Below are positions 46,731 through 58,650 of a DNA stretch of 64,000 nt, one piece after another. This stretch comes from Auricularia sp. M13. Taxonomy: Eukaryota; Basidiomycota; Agaricomycetes; Auriculariales; Auriculariaceae. Location of the stretch: the NCBI GenBank assembly GCA_037042915.1, contig CM073193.1, positions 4,216,001-4,280,000 on the forward strand, read 5' to 3'. A program made the position numbers and the translations under genes. Each line of letters begins with the position of its first letter. The stretch's first letter is position 1. The notes below the pieces were generated by a model that did no database searches, was not told the DNA's origin, and was given only the letters and a program-made list of their open reading frames with translations.

Positions 46731-48742
46731 TCAAGCCCAGTTCCCCAGCACGGACATACAAACCGTCCCACCAAGCAACGCAAAAGCGACGCAAACCCTA
46801 GGAGCCTCCGCATGCGCGAGCTCACCATGCATGAAATCCTGCACAAGCAACTCCACGATGCCCGCGTACATCAGCACGCCGGCGCTCAGGGCGTCGAAGA
46901 CGCCCGTGACGAGCAGCGCCGTGGGTGAGTTGGGGTTGTACGACGCGTGAAGGGAGATGCCAATCGCGATTCCGATGGGCGTGATCGCCTGCGACATGCT
47001 GTGAGTTGAGCGGCAGCGGTGGATGAGAGGTGGAGAGCGCACCCCGAACGCCGAGGCCATGGCCCACTTGCGCCACCATTGGCGCGGGCGCCATTCGAGC
47101 GCGCTGATTCGCGTGCCGAGCGCGAGGCCTGCGAAATATGGGGGCAGAAGAGAAGATGAGCGGTGAATGAAATGACGCGTAGAAAATCCACGCACCTTCG
47201 AAGAATTGATGGAAGATTATTGCAATGAAGAAAGGTTTCCACTGGTCTCCGCCCGTCGCGCCCAGAGAGACTGCACGGTCGTCAACGTTCCGACAGGTGT
47301 TGAACGCAGGGAAACACACTCACCACCGATCATGACAGAGTGGAAGATGATGCTTCCCTCGAGCATGTAGACGTCGAAATGCGCATTGGGCCAAATGTAG
47401 TCGATCTCGGAGGAATCAATGAGGGCGTAGCTGGACTCTACAGCCTCTGTGTTATCCGGCTGTGGCAAGCAGCCCTTTCCGATGGAGCGGACCGTCGTTG
47501 CAGAATCTGAGGACCTCCGGGAGAATGTGCCATATCCTACGGAGGTGGAGGAACTTGCGCGCGATGCTGAGCTCGACCGAGAAACGCTCGGCCCGGCCTC
47601 CTCAGACTGGTTCATGGATGGTCGTACAGATCGTGCGTGTGCCCAGCGTTTCATAGCGTAATCTGAGAAACTGGGATATCATCTCGTGTGAGATCGGATG
47701 GCGGACAAAATTTGGGAAATGGAAACGCACAAGACTAGGAGAACACCTGCGAGCGCAACCCCGCTGCTGCCGCGGGTTCAAATCCAATTCCTGCAAGACT
47801 ATCCCGATAACATTATTAGGGGTCCGCAGAGGTCGTGGGGCCATGCCACTTACCACGGATTTCCAAACATGACGAAGGCGTGGTACAGGAGGTGTACGAA
47901 AGCGGTGGCGAGGATGATGCCCGTTCCACTAGCAAGAGTTAACTGTCTGAAGATCCGCCATGAATGTGCCTTACAAGTGTTTGCAGATGAAGGCGGACCA
48001 ACGTATCACGGGCCGGGAGAGCTGCTGGGATGCTACGATGGGGAGGACTGCGCCGACGAACGACGCGATGAGCACAGCGCTACATAGTCACGGTTGTTCA
48101 GTGTGGCCGAAGCCTTCATCAACGAAAATGGGGACTGACATGAGAGATACCAGGTGCAGCTCGAAATCGTAATATCCGACGTCGATATGCTCACAATGTC
48201 CCGAGCTGCATCCGATTGCATGTCAGCGGCGGGAACGACAACAGGCTGGAGAGCCTTCCGTACCAGTCTCCGTGAGTATGTCCACCGTGAACGATGCACG
48301 GCGAGCCTGGGCCTTCTCCATGGCACACCCAAACGCCCTCCTTCGGTAGAATGAATGTGAGATGAGGAGCTGAATAAGAGAATCAAATAAGCAGGCCGAC
48401 CTCGTCGCGCTCGCACGTTTCCTTTGCGCTGTCTTTGTTTGTGCAGTGAGAGTGGTGTCCGTGAGAGGTGCAGTTTCGGCCAGGAGGGCCCTGTGCATCC
48501 ACCATATACACCGAGTTACTGATCGTGATACATTCATAGTTATTCGAAGCGTCGGACCACGAGCAGGAGGCACCGTCCGAGCACAGTGAATCAACCGTGA
48601 GCGGGATCTCCATTGAGGAGGACGCCCTGCCATGAGGAAAACATCGCAACCTCTCTCCATTGAAGTGAGTGTCGTCAATGGTCAAGGCCCGAGCGGAGGC
48701 AATGGCGGCCAGGCCGAGGCAGATGAAGCACGAAGAACTCAT
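46731..48742 (-). CDS. ZIP-family metal transporter with His/Cys-rich ectodomain (one apparent frame break)
   Basis: Starts with a signal peptide (MSSSCFICLGLAAIASARAL). The ectodomain is unusual: GRNCTSHGHHSHCTNK, then after an intron VCHGEGPGSPCIVHGGHTHG, then across another junction CSGHCEHIDVGYYDFELHL. ZIP helices follow: FVGAVLPIVASQQLSRP, TGIILATAFVHLLYHAFVMF, the transport-site motifs HSVMIGVSLGA and IIFHQFFEGLALG, and the last helices ending SVLGNWA. ZIP proteins import Zn, Fe or Mn into the cytosol; the ectodomain probably binds metal. Near 47765, in a G run between FEPAAAA and VALAGVLLV, the frame changes by one base. Confidence 0.87.
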
Positions 48743-48777
48743 TGCTGTGGCAGCCTCTAACTGAACTCGCGCGACAC

Positions 48778-48783
48778 TTTATA
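48778..48783 (-). promoter_or_regulatory. TATA box of the ZIP transporter gene
   Basis: TATAAA on the minus strand, 36 nt upstream of the ZIP start codon. Close spacing suggests a very short 5' UTR or a more upstream transcript start. Confidence 0.4.
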
Positions 48784-49443
48784 TCCTGGCCGCTGTAGGA
48801 GCGCTTGGACCATTCCCCGAGGACCTGCGCAGTGACAAGACGTCCTGGGACTGGACAAGAACGGACAATGTGACGGAGGTTTGCGAGAGTATCCCCGGAA
48901 TACGACTGGAGCGGTACTCGTCGCCTATGTAGAATTGAGCCAGCAGAGACCGGGTTCTTATTTCCTGTGCAGTAAACAAGGCCGGCTTTGTCGAGTTGGT
49001 ACCCTGGATACACCCCGGAAGTGCGCGGTCAAAGCGGCTGCGGACACAGCGGCCGGAGGTCTGGACGTCGATGCAGAACGCCTCATTGCAATGTAGATGG
49101 GTCGAGGACTGCAGGCCAAGCGATGAGAGCGAGGCCGCAGCACCGGCAGTAACGACGGCGAGGGTTCCTGGAATATTAGAGCGTTGACTGCTTTTGCATT
49201 GACCTCGAGTGGTACAGAGCAGATTTCAGAGGCTTTAAGAGCGTTCTATGCTCATTGTGAGCGCTGGCAGTGAGAGACAGCTGGGACAAAGGCAACAGGC
49301 AGATCAGGGGGAAGGCGCGGAAGCAAAGGCCTTGCGTATGCTGTGCGGGCCAAGCGGTGACGCGCGCGCCTGTTCGCTCCTCTCGAGTCGCCGCTTGCGA
49401 CCGAGCGTGTCCCTTTTTTCCTTCTCGTCGTTGAGGTTGCCGC
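48784..49443. other. Divergent intergenic region, ZIP transporter / chitin synthase
   Basis: About 660 bp. The minus strand has a stop-free frame from about 49200 to a stop at 48779 (over 130 codons, containing CNEAFCIDVQTSGRC), but it lacks an in-frame ATG. It may be the end of an unrecognised small gene or chance. Confidence 0.35.
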
Positions 49444-52400
49444 ATGGAGCCGCACTCGCCCATCCCGCCGTACGGCGACCCGTTCTCTGACCGGCCAGCA
49501 GGCTCGCACCAGGCCAGCCCGCACGCCAACTTTGCTGAGCTGCCCGTGCCCCAGCGCTACCCGCACTCGGGCCCGTCGCCCTACGGCAGCGCCGTCTCGC
49601 TGCACGACCCGGGCCCCCAGCCGCACCCCGGCTACGTGAACGACGAGGAGCACCAGCCGCTCACCTATGGCCAGGCGGGCTCGTATTACCCGCCGGGAGG
49701 GTGAGCACTGGCCGCAGCAGCAGCTGTCTGTCCTAATGCCCTGCCAGGTTCATCGACCCCAACGACCCGCTCGACAGGCCCGCGTCGGCCGGCACCAACT
49801 CGAGCGGCGACCGCGCATGGATGAACAGGCAGAAGACCGCCCTCCGCCGCGCCGGCACGCGCAAGGTCAACCTCACCAAGGGCAACTTCATCGCAGAGTA
49901 TGCCGTCCCGACGCCCGTCCACAACGCGGTCGAGTCCAAGTGGCGCAACACCAACACCACAGAATTCTCGTGAGTCGAGTCTCTGGTCTTTCATTTTCTG
50001 TCGCAATATTAATTCTGAAATGCGCGCGCGTTCAAGACACATGCGGTACACCGCCGCGACCTGCGACCCGGACGAATTCACCAGCGCAAACGGATGGGGG
50101 CTGCGCACCGCTCAGTACCAGCGCCCGACCGACCTGCTCATCGCAGTCACCTCCTACAACGAGGACAAAGTCCTCTACGCCCGCACTCTGCACGGCGTCA
50201 TGCTCAACATCCGCGACATCTGCAAGACAAAGCAATCCAGGTACTGGCGCAAGACAGCCGAGGACGGCATCCCGGGCTGGCAGCGCATCACTGTCGCGCT
50301 CATTATTGACGGCATTGAACCGATGGACAAGAGCGTGCTTGACATCCTCGCAACAGTCGGCGTCTATCAGGACGGCGTCATGAAGAAACAGGTTGACGGC
50401 AAGGACACTGTCGCCCATATCTTCGAGGTCCGCCCATACATCGCATTGCATTCCAAGAATACCTGTCTGACCCCAAAGTTAGTACACCACGCAGGTGTCT
50501 GTCGACCCAGGCCTCCAGCTCGTGTTGCCGCACAACGACGACGCAAACAATCTCGTGCCCGTGCAGATCATCCTCGTCATCAAGGCCAAGAACCAGAAGA
50601 AGATCAACTCCCACCGCTGGCTCTTCAATGCCATCGGAGGCATGCTCCAGCCGGAAATCTGCGTCCTTATTGACGCGGGTACCAAGCCCGGCCACAAGTC
50701 CATCTACTACCTTTGGGAAGCCTTCTACAACGACCCTAACCTCGGTGGCGCGTGTGGAGAGATTCACGCCATGATCAAGTCCGGCAAGAAGCTCATCAAC
50801 CCGCTCGTGGCGGCGCAGAACTTCGAGTACAAGGTGCGCTGCCATTCTGTTTCCATGCGGCGAAAGGCTGACCCGCCACAATTAGATGAGTAACATCCTG
50901 GACAAGCCGACAGAGAGCTCGTTCGGATACGTGTCCGTGTTGCCTGGTGCCTTCTCTGCCTACCGCTTCCGCGCTATTCTGGGCCGGCCGCTTGAGCAGT
51001 ATTTCCACGGCGACCATTCACTCGCGGACCGCCTCGGCAAGAAGGGTATTCATGGCATGGGCATCTTCACCAAGAACAGTATGTCTTAATGTCACGGTCA
51101 CATCGCACAACGACTGATATCGCCCGTTAGTGTTCTTGGCTGAGGATCGTATCCTTTGTTTCGAGCTGGTGGCCAAGGCCGGCGACCAGTGGACACTGAC
51201 CTACGTCAAGCCCAGCAAGGCCGAGACGGATGTGCCGGAGACGGCGGCGGAACTCATTGGGCAGCGGCGTCGCTGGCTGAACGGCTCGTTCGCCGCATCG
51301 GTATACGCGCTCTACCATTTCCCGAGGCTTTACAAGTCCGGGCACAATTTCGTTCGGTTAGTCAAATCAGGTCGTTCTGGTGCGCGTGCTGAGACTCGTA
51401 CTATTGTAGCATGTTCTTCTTCCATGTGCAGGCTCTGGTGCGTGTTTATGTCCTAGCCTGGACGTGCGGGGTGTTGACGACTCTGGTGTGCAGTACAACG
51501 TCGCATCGCTCATCTTCTCGTGGTTCGCCATTGCGAACCTCTGGCTCACATTCTCGATCATCATTCGCCTGCTGCCTGACGAGAGGAACCCGGTCTACCT
51601 CTTCGGCACTAAGACGGTGGTACGCGCCTCACCGCAGACCATTCCGACACGACTCTCACGCATCGCATTTTCCCGCAGACATACTGGATAAACAGCGCAT
51701 TCCAATGGCTCTACCTCGCCTTCCTCGGCTTGCAGTTCGTGCTCGCGCTCGGTAACAGACCGAAGGGCGAGCGGCTCGCCTACGCGTTGACGTTCTGGGT
51801 CTTTGCGTTCCTCTCGGCCTACCTCATTCTGTGTTCTGTCTGGCTCACGGTCCTCGCGTTCAAGAATTTGGACGTCGGCACTACTGGAAACGCGTTCAAG
51901 GAGATTTTGACTGGTCCCGCGAATGTCCTTCTGGCGGCTTTGGTGGCGACGTTTGGTATGTGACGGATGCTGGTTGTAGATCTGGCAGCTCATTGAAAAT
52001 ATCCAGGTATATACTTCATCGCGTCTTTCCTCTATGTGAGTGCCGAGGCGGCGGAGCTTTTTGCATGGCGTACTGATAAGATGAACAGGGTGACCCGTGG
52101 CATATGTTCTCGAGTTTCCCGCAGTACATGCTCATCGCGCCGTCGTTCACGAACGTCTTGAACGTCTATGCCTTCTGTAACTTGTACGTGGACTTACATG
52201 CTCTCCTGCGTCTTTGCGGCTGACACTTCTCCGTAGGCATGATGTGTCTTGGGGTACCAAGGGCAGCGACAAGGCCGACGTTCTGCCATCCGTCTCGTCC
52301 AAGAAGACGGAGAAGGACGCGCCGGCTGTGGTGGAGGACGTGCAGATGAAGCAGGAGGACATCGACTCGACCTTCCAGGAGACCGTCAACCGTGCCATCA

Positions 52401-52815
52401 AGAAGCTGGACAAGACCGAGGTCGAGGAGAAGCCGACGCTTGATGTCAGTAAACTTTCTTGCTCGCGTTGGGCTGGCTTGACTGACGCCGTGTGTCTGTC
52501 TGCTCAGGATCAAAATAAGACGTTCCGCACGCGTTTCGTCGCGGTCTGGATGATTTCGAACGCTACGCTGGCCATCGCGATTGATAACCTCAACGGGCCA
52601 GCGAAGCCTGATTCGGAGATCCAGCAGCGCAACAAGCAGAATACGTATTTCTCGGTTCATCCTTTGGTCGACGTTCGCGCTGTCTCTTGTGCGCTTCATC
52701 GGGGTGTGTATCTTCATTTTTCCGTCTGACATCGATGCGGTGGCTGACACTTCTCCGCTAGTGCTTGTACTACTTCTTCAAGCGCAACCTCTTCCGCTGC
52801 TGCCGCAGGAATTAA
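49444..52815 (+). CDS. Chitin synthase, division I
   Basis: Starts [20 protein letters not shown], a Pro/Ser-rich cytosolic N-terminus. The conserved chitin synthase N-domain and catalytic GT2 core follow: [53 protein letters not shown], the acid motif [11 protein letters not shown] and the product-site motif [11 protein letters not shown]. The membrane half has about seven helices ([31 protein letters not shown]) and ends [15 protein letters not shown]. No myosin motor domain is present, so it is a division I (class I-III) enzyme adding GlcNAc from UDP-GlcNAc to wall chitin. All exons join without frame breaks. Confidence 0.93.
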
Positions 52816-53772
52816 ACGCATCACGTCATGCTCTCTGGCTGGCCGGACGGGGAACGAAAAACCCCACTCTCGAACAAAGTCGCCCTTTTCCCCTTGCATT
52901 GCACCCACCACATCATCGCCATCCCATCCCATACCCTCACGGACACACGTGGACGCTCTTCCCTCCTCCTCTCCTCTCTTCTCCTCTACTTCTCCTAACT
53001 CGCTCGCCGCTCGCCGTTTTCATGTATCGTTGCTAGCTCTCGAAGATTTCTTTTTTTGCTTCGTCATACCCCCTCGTTCTGTCGTCGTCGTTGGTTTTTC
53101 TTTCTCGTTTGAATGTCGATGTTGTGACGTCGTGGAGAAGAATCCACGAAATCCTACCTTGCTGGCCTGGGACGACTGCGAGGGCGCGGAGGTCGTCCTC
53201 GGACGTCCGATGTGGCGAAGCGGTGGCCTTTGCGGTGCTGGTCAGAAGACGGTCAGTATTGTATGCGAGTAGTCGACGTGCCATGGCCTAAGCAAGGCTC
53301 TCCAGGCATAAAGCCTTCATGTACATAGATCGGCAGAGCAGTGCAGCCACTGGTCGTTGCGGGACTACTCAGAACTAGCAGGTGCGTACGACTTGAAGGT
53401 GAACAGCTCCCCAAGCTATCTTGAATGTCCTCATGCATACAGGTTTTTTCTTTTGACGGAAGCAGCCTGCTGTGAACTTGCTTCTTGACCAGCAGTTCTA
53501 TGCGTGGTGGATGCTTTGTATGATCCTAATTTATAGTGTTGACCGCAATGCGAGATACTAGCTTCCAATGGCGGGGTTATTATAGAATTTTTTTTCCAAT
53601 GGATGTATTACCTGTACGAGGGAAGGGTGGAGAAAATGAGCAATGGGTCACCGACTCGGAGCAACGCGCCGAGCGGAGTTTCCATCATTACGTTTCTTCA
53701 CGTGACACCACGACCTGCCGGTAAATAATCGCGGCTGCGTCCGCTCGTTGACTTTGCTCTTCACAAACCGCT
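52816..53772. other. Intergenic region, chitin synthase to FunK1
   Basis: About 960 bp. The first 250 bp are a C/T-rich 3' UTR of chitin synthase. No gene recognised. Confidence 0.45.
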
Positions 53773-56493
53773 ATGTCAGCTACACCCCGACCGAATGCCC
53801 AGCAGGCTACTCAGCTCAACCGCACGGCCGCCGAAAATCTGCAAGCCGGCCACGACCATCATCCTGATTCTATTCGCCAGATACGCAGAGCATCGTACGT
53901 CCTGGACGCATTGGAGGCGCTCAAGACGACCCAGTCCGCGATTTACCCAACCCGGACCGCCTTCCATGCCATCGAGAACACGAGGAAGGTCAAGACAGTC
54001 CTGAACAAGCTACCCACCGAGAAATTCGTGAACGTCACGTATACGGCGGTCGTCGCCCTGCTCAACTGCATCAGCGAGGCGTACTATGCCCACGTCTTTG
54101 GCAAAAGGAAGGACCTTCCCGCAATCATTTTCAGCTCCAGGACGTTCGGTGCGCCCACCGGGGACTACTTGGCGCTTCAACTTCAGCCGGACTATTACGC
54201 ATTCGCGGGAACGATCAATGAACTTCAACTTGCGGGCAGCCCGGATGCAGCCATCCTCCCGAAGCAGTGGTCAGAGCTGGTTCAAGTTGGCACCCTCGAC
54301 CATACGAAATCTTCCAAATCCACAGCCAGGCGGCTGAGATCTTGCCGCGCAGCCCTTAAACGCTACAGACCCGATTTGCCAACAGTACACGCGTTCAGAG
54401 TGGAAAAAGGGCGTCTCAGGCTTTCTTCGCTCAACGTAGACGGCATAACGACATCCAGCACGACTTCGTGGGTTGACCTCAATTCCTGGATCGCGCACGT
54501 CGCCCTCGTTTATCGCGCGCATTCCGATCGGGACCTTGACATCCAATATTGCTCCGCACAACATGGCTTTCATCGGTGGGACGTACGGGTGAACGGTGGT
54601 GATGGCATAGCTGTCTGCCCATTTTATGTCGGACGCCCTCCGGGAAGGACGACATTTGCATCTTTGAAGTACTTCCACTCCGCGCAGGCGATGATTCGTC
54701 GGATGCCGGGGTTCTGGCCGCGATGAAAGAAAGCTTCAGATCCGGCACCGTGAAGGGGTTTTGGAAGATGTCGTGGCAGAGTGCTTCCTCATCCGGGAAC
54801 GAGCTCGACCTCCTATCCGACTTGCATAAGGACGGGTGGGTTCCTGGTCTTGTCAGGCCCCACAACATGCGTCTGCCATCGTTTGAAGGCCAGTCCGACG
54901 TCAGGCCAGACGACCCGGAAATCGAGAATACCATTCCCTCTCCTGCAGACGACGTCGGCCGCGTTAAAGACGTTCTTTATCTTGGTAGCATTGGGCAGCC
55001 GCTCAGCCAATGCCGAACCCCACGCCATCTTGCGAAAGTTATGTACGACCTCGTTGAAAGTACGTGTCCATCTTTGCGTGTGTCCGCTTTCCGCTGATCG
55101 TGCTTTGGCAGCGCACGCCCATTTGGCTGAGCTTGGCGTTCTTCATCGCGACATTAGCTGGTACAACGTCATGTGTAACCCCAAACATTTCATCACGACG
55201 CATCCATCCTTGAACACCGATGCCACCTTGCCGCGACCATGCATCAATAGCATACTGTAAGTTTTCCGAATGCTTTACTATTCTTCGATTGACGACTACA
55301 CAGTGGTCTTCCCGACAATGGACCGTGCGTTCTGCTTGCTGACCTCGACCATTCGATCAAGGTCACTCCAGAAAACATGCCCCAACCCGGAGAGAAGACG
55401 GTAGAGTACAGTTAGCATTCATTCTCGACGCTGACGCTTTCTCTAGGGAACGCCGATGTTCATGTCGGTGGAGATGGCGACACCAAAGAAGGTCTCCTTC
55501 GGTCGAAACTGCTCTTTGGATCTAATCAGGAATATGCTGAGCGCTGCAGAGCAACATGCCGACGCCTTCGACAAGGCTTTCCTGAGCGGAAAGGACGGAA
55601 TGTTTATGGCCAACTTCGACCGTGTTGTGCAAGCAGAGGCCGCCCGGACCGCTGAGGTCAGAGAGGAATTCCGTGTACTCACACCGTCATGAAGGGACTC
55701 ATACACCCGCCTTCCCCGAGGCACGATTTGCGACACGACGCTGAATCAATTTACTGGGTTTTCCTCTGGGCCTTCGCTCGAGCTCGGCCGCGCGATGCTT
55801 TACCGGAGCGTGGTTCACTAGACTTGGATATATTTTGCCAGGCTATGATGCAAGGCGGTTCAGATGGAGACCGTTCACCGTGCTTGGTGGGCGAACAACG
55901 GCGGGCAGGTCGAAGGGCTCTTCCATCCGATGCTCCAGGTGTTCGAGGAACTCTTCGAATGGATGGCCGGCTATCTTAATATCCCATGGTTTCTCTACTG
56001 CGGCGACGATGCTCCGACGCCCATTGTGAAGGCGGACCACGTCCACATCGCCTTTCGCCGGTTCATTTTGGCATTCATGCTCGATCCTTCCCGGGTCAGC
56101 GATGCGCAATGGGACATGGAACTTGATACCGAGATGCCACGCTATACCAGCGTCCCGAACGCACTGTCCAGCCGTCCACCCTCGACCAGTAACGCCAACG
56201 AATCCGAGGCTGCAGTTCCAGCACTAACGCTGAAGCGTAAAGCTCAAGATGCTGCTCGTTCTGCCAGGAGGCAGGCCCGATCGGCGCTGGTCGACAAGGA
56301 CGGCGCTACATCCGACGTGTCGCCTCGCAGGGCGGCGGATGAGGACTCCATGAAGAAGGCATATAACGCCCAAGAGCACTTGGACGCTACATCCGCCGAA
56401 GCTTTACGCCTTATGTTCTTGAAGGATCGCGCGTTATGGTTCGGCTCTGGCATCAAACCATCTGGTATGGGTTCGACGGAGGAATATTGCTGA
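53773..56493 (+). pseudogene. FunK1 fungal-type protein kinase, broken copy
   Basis: Starts MSATPRPNAQQATQLNRTAA. The N-terminal FunK1 lobe contains HRWDVRVNGGDG. The catalytic loop is LGVLHRDISWYNVMCN, followed by the Mg-binding LLADLDHSIKV (DLD in place of DFG), GTPMFMSVEM, RHDLRHDAESIYWVFLWAF and IPWFLYCGDDA. The C-terminus LWFGSGIKPSG matches the second copy at 62559-64000. The frame changes at least three times with no fitting intron: near 54600-54640, 55675-55690 and 55850-55865. This suggests an inactive copy unless these are sequence errors. FunK1 kinases are abundant in Agaricomycetes; substrates are largely unknown. Confidence 0.8.
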
Positions 56494-56873
56494 TGAAGAT
56501 GATATTCAAGATACAATAGATACGTTCACATAGTCATAAAGAGTTCTGTAATTGATGCATTTATCCGGAAGCTGGTGAGCTCGAATACGGCTATGAAGTC
56601 TACAAGAATACGGCTATGAAGTCTACAAGTACATGTTCGACGATGGACTGTTCAAGTCGCTTACTTGCAATTGGTCGAATGAAGCTGTCTCGGGCCTGCG
56701 CGGATACCTCTCGCGATCGCGATTACCGCCCACTACCACCCCCTCGACCGCTTATAAGCTCTGCGGGACAATCCGAACCAACAATCAGGTTGACCTCCCC
56801 CAGTCCCCTCTGGTCCTTCTGTTGTACAGTCCCTATTTTTTATAACCACACTCTCACACATTTGACAGTGACG
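56494..56873. other. Upstream region of the duplicated-motif gene
   Basis: 380 bp between the FunK1 copy and the next start. It contains a TATA-like element (56753) and a small direct repeat of about 20 bp (AATACGGCTATGAAGTCTAC, near 56585 and 56606). Confidence 0.5.
56753..56758 (+). promoter_or_regulatory. Possible TATA box
   Basis: TATAAG about 115 nt upstream of the start codon at 56874. Confidence 0.35.
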
Positions 56874-57653
56874 ATGATGACTACATCCGTCTCCGCATCG
56901 TCTCTGCGAAGCCTGAGCAGCTCGAAGAGCCTCACATCGTTCGCGAACGAGCTCGCGACCGCGCAGCGGTTCGCCGAAGTCGCAGGCACGGGCGCGACGG
57001 CGCGCAACAGCCGTCGTCGCGTACGGCCTGAAAGCGTTCTCCCAGGGCTTCTCTTTGCGAAGAAAGTCGAAGCTGCTGCGGCAAAGCTCGATGATGAGCC
57101 TGCAGTCGTGGTTTCGACGTCGTCGGCTTATATGTCGAGCATGAGCAGCAGCAAGAGCCTGAATTCGTTCAAGCGCGAGCTCTTCGCGTCTGGCAGACTC
57201 GGCGAGCTGAACTCGTCCGGGTTTGAAGCTCGTGCATACCGCCGCCGCGTTCGCGCAGCGTCGAGCGCCGACCAGCCCGAGCTTGAGTCGGCGCCGACCC
57301 CTAAGCCAACTCTCGGTGCGAACGCAGCAGCTGGCGCGTCGACCGTGAGCATCCGTCGGCCGCTGGCTGAGCGGTCGCCGTTTGTGAACTACACGCCGTC
57401 TGGTTCGCTGAACCTGACGAGCGTGCGCGACAGCAGCGGCAGATGGGTCGGCGCGTCGCCGTCCTTGTTCGCTGACCTCGAGCCCGCGGAGGAGTTCCGC
57501 CTGCGTAGCGCGTTGCTCCTCCCGGGAATGCAGTTCACGTCGAGCACAGTTGGTGCAGAGAAGGGCGATGTGTTGCGCTCGCTGACGGGTGAGCCCGCCG
57601 ACGAGAAGATGTCGCGCGTGGAAAAGCTCCTGCAGACGTTCAAACGCTCTTGA
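56874..57653 (+). CDS. Ser/Arg-rich protein with an internal duplication, unknown function
   Basis: A single uninterrupted exon of 259 codons, unusual among its intron-rich neighbours. Residues 10-51 (SLRSLSSSKSLTSFANEL ... SRRRVR) are repeated at residues 86-127 (YMSSMSSSKSLNSFKREL ... YRRRVR), so the N-terminal half is a tandem of an SSSKSL-x-SF-x2-EL-x~20-RRRVR unit. The C-terminal half has SPFVNYTPSGSLNL and a final helix KMSRVEKLLQTFKRS. There is no signal peptide or membrane helix. I do not recognise the family. The Ser/Arg patches suggest phosphorylation sites. Confidence 0.65.
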   Translation: MMTTSVSASSLRSLSSSKSLTSFANELATAQRFAEVAGTGATARNSRRRVRPESVLPGLLFAKKVEAAAAKLDDEPAVVVSTSSAYMSSMSSSKSLNSFKRELFASGRLGELNSSGFEARAYRRRVRAASSADQPELESAPTPKPTLGANAAAGASTVSIRRPLAERSPFVNYTPSGSLNLTSVRDSSGRWVGASPSLFADLEPAEEFRLRSALLLPGMQFTSSTVGAEKGDVLRSLTGEPADEKMSRVEKLLQTFKRS

Positions 57654-58650
57654 ATGATTAGTTTCTTTTCTGGTCCGATTTTACGTCGATTTATCCTTTG
57701 GTATCCTGCCGTCCTTTCAATGCCTTCATGCCCATTAATAACGCCACACTAATCCACTAATCATTGCTTGCCGCATCCCCATCGCCCACACTTTTTAACA
57801 CCATTCTCATGGCATTGGTCGCGCGGCTAGTTCAGCAATGCGTCGAGCATTGCCATGAGAAGTGCTGGTGATAAGAAAGATGCGGAGGCAACCCAGTTGA
57901 AGTCGGGTTGATAATGTTTCGAAGGCAGCAGGCGATGGAAGGTTGAGCGGGAGCCGTCCAGCCGCATACCCGGACTCGATGCTCAATCGCCTTGTATGGC
58001 CTACAAGAATTCTCTATTTCTAGTGCGCACTGTAGCGTTGGGTGGCCAGAGCAAATGGGAGGATCAAGCCAACGAGCGAGAGTCTGCAAAGACACCAAAA
58101 CGACCTGCGGCAACACTGTACGGTCCGGCCGGGGCGCGCGCACAACGTATAGCCTCGTCTGCGTTGAGTGCCGCGTGTGAACCAGCGAAAGGTGGAGTTA
58201 CGCTGCCGATCCGCCAGGTGTATTGCGCGGAAATACGGTCAGGACGAAGACAGAAAAGGGCGAATAAAGCGATGTGAGCGATGCATGACCAGCTACCCAT
58301 CAGCAGACATCGACGGCGTTTGGAGACTCTGAGAGGCCAAAAGGAAGTAAGGTCTCTGGAGAGCATTTGCGCAGAGACCAGACATGGGGGAAGGCAAGGA
58401 ACGGACCATGCCGACTCGTCCGACGCTCTCGACCTTTGCCCGGCCGCCGTGAAGACCTGAGGCCAGCAGCGGTATTACTACAGTATGTGATCAGGCCAAG
58501 GCAAAAGGGACTCCGTGCGATTCCCGGCTGCGGGTGCAGAGCAGTGTGCAGTCTGGAGTGGCTCTCGCCGTCATGTCATGGTCATGCCCGATGACGTCGC
58601 CTGAATAAGTACTCGGCCTGGTTCAGTGTCTGCACAGTAAACCCAGCACC
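57654..58650. other. Intergenic region
   Basis: About 1 kb between two plus-strand genes. Nothing recognisable beyond 3' and 5' flanks. Confidence 0.4.

Noticed and set aside
47761-47800. GGTTCAAATCC resembling a tRNA B box
   Set aside because: No acceptor stem or T-stem pairing around it; the segment is part of a ZIP transporter exon on the other strand.
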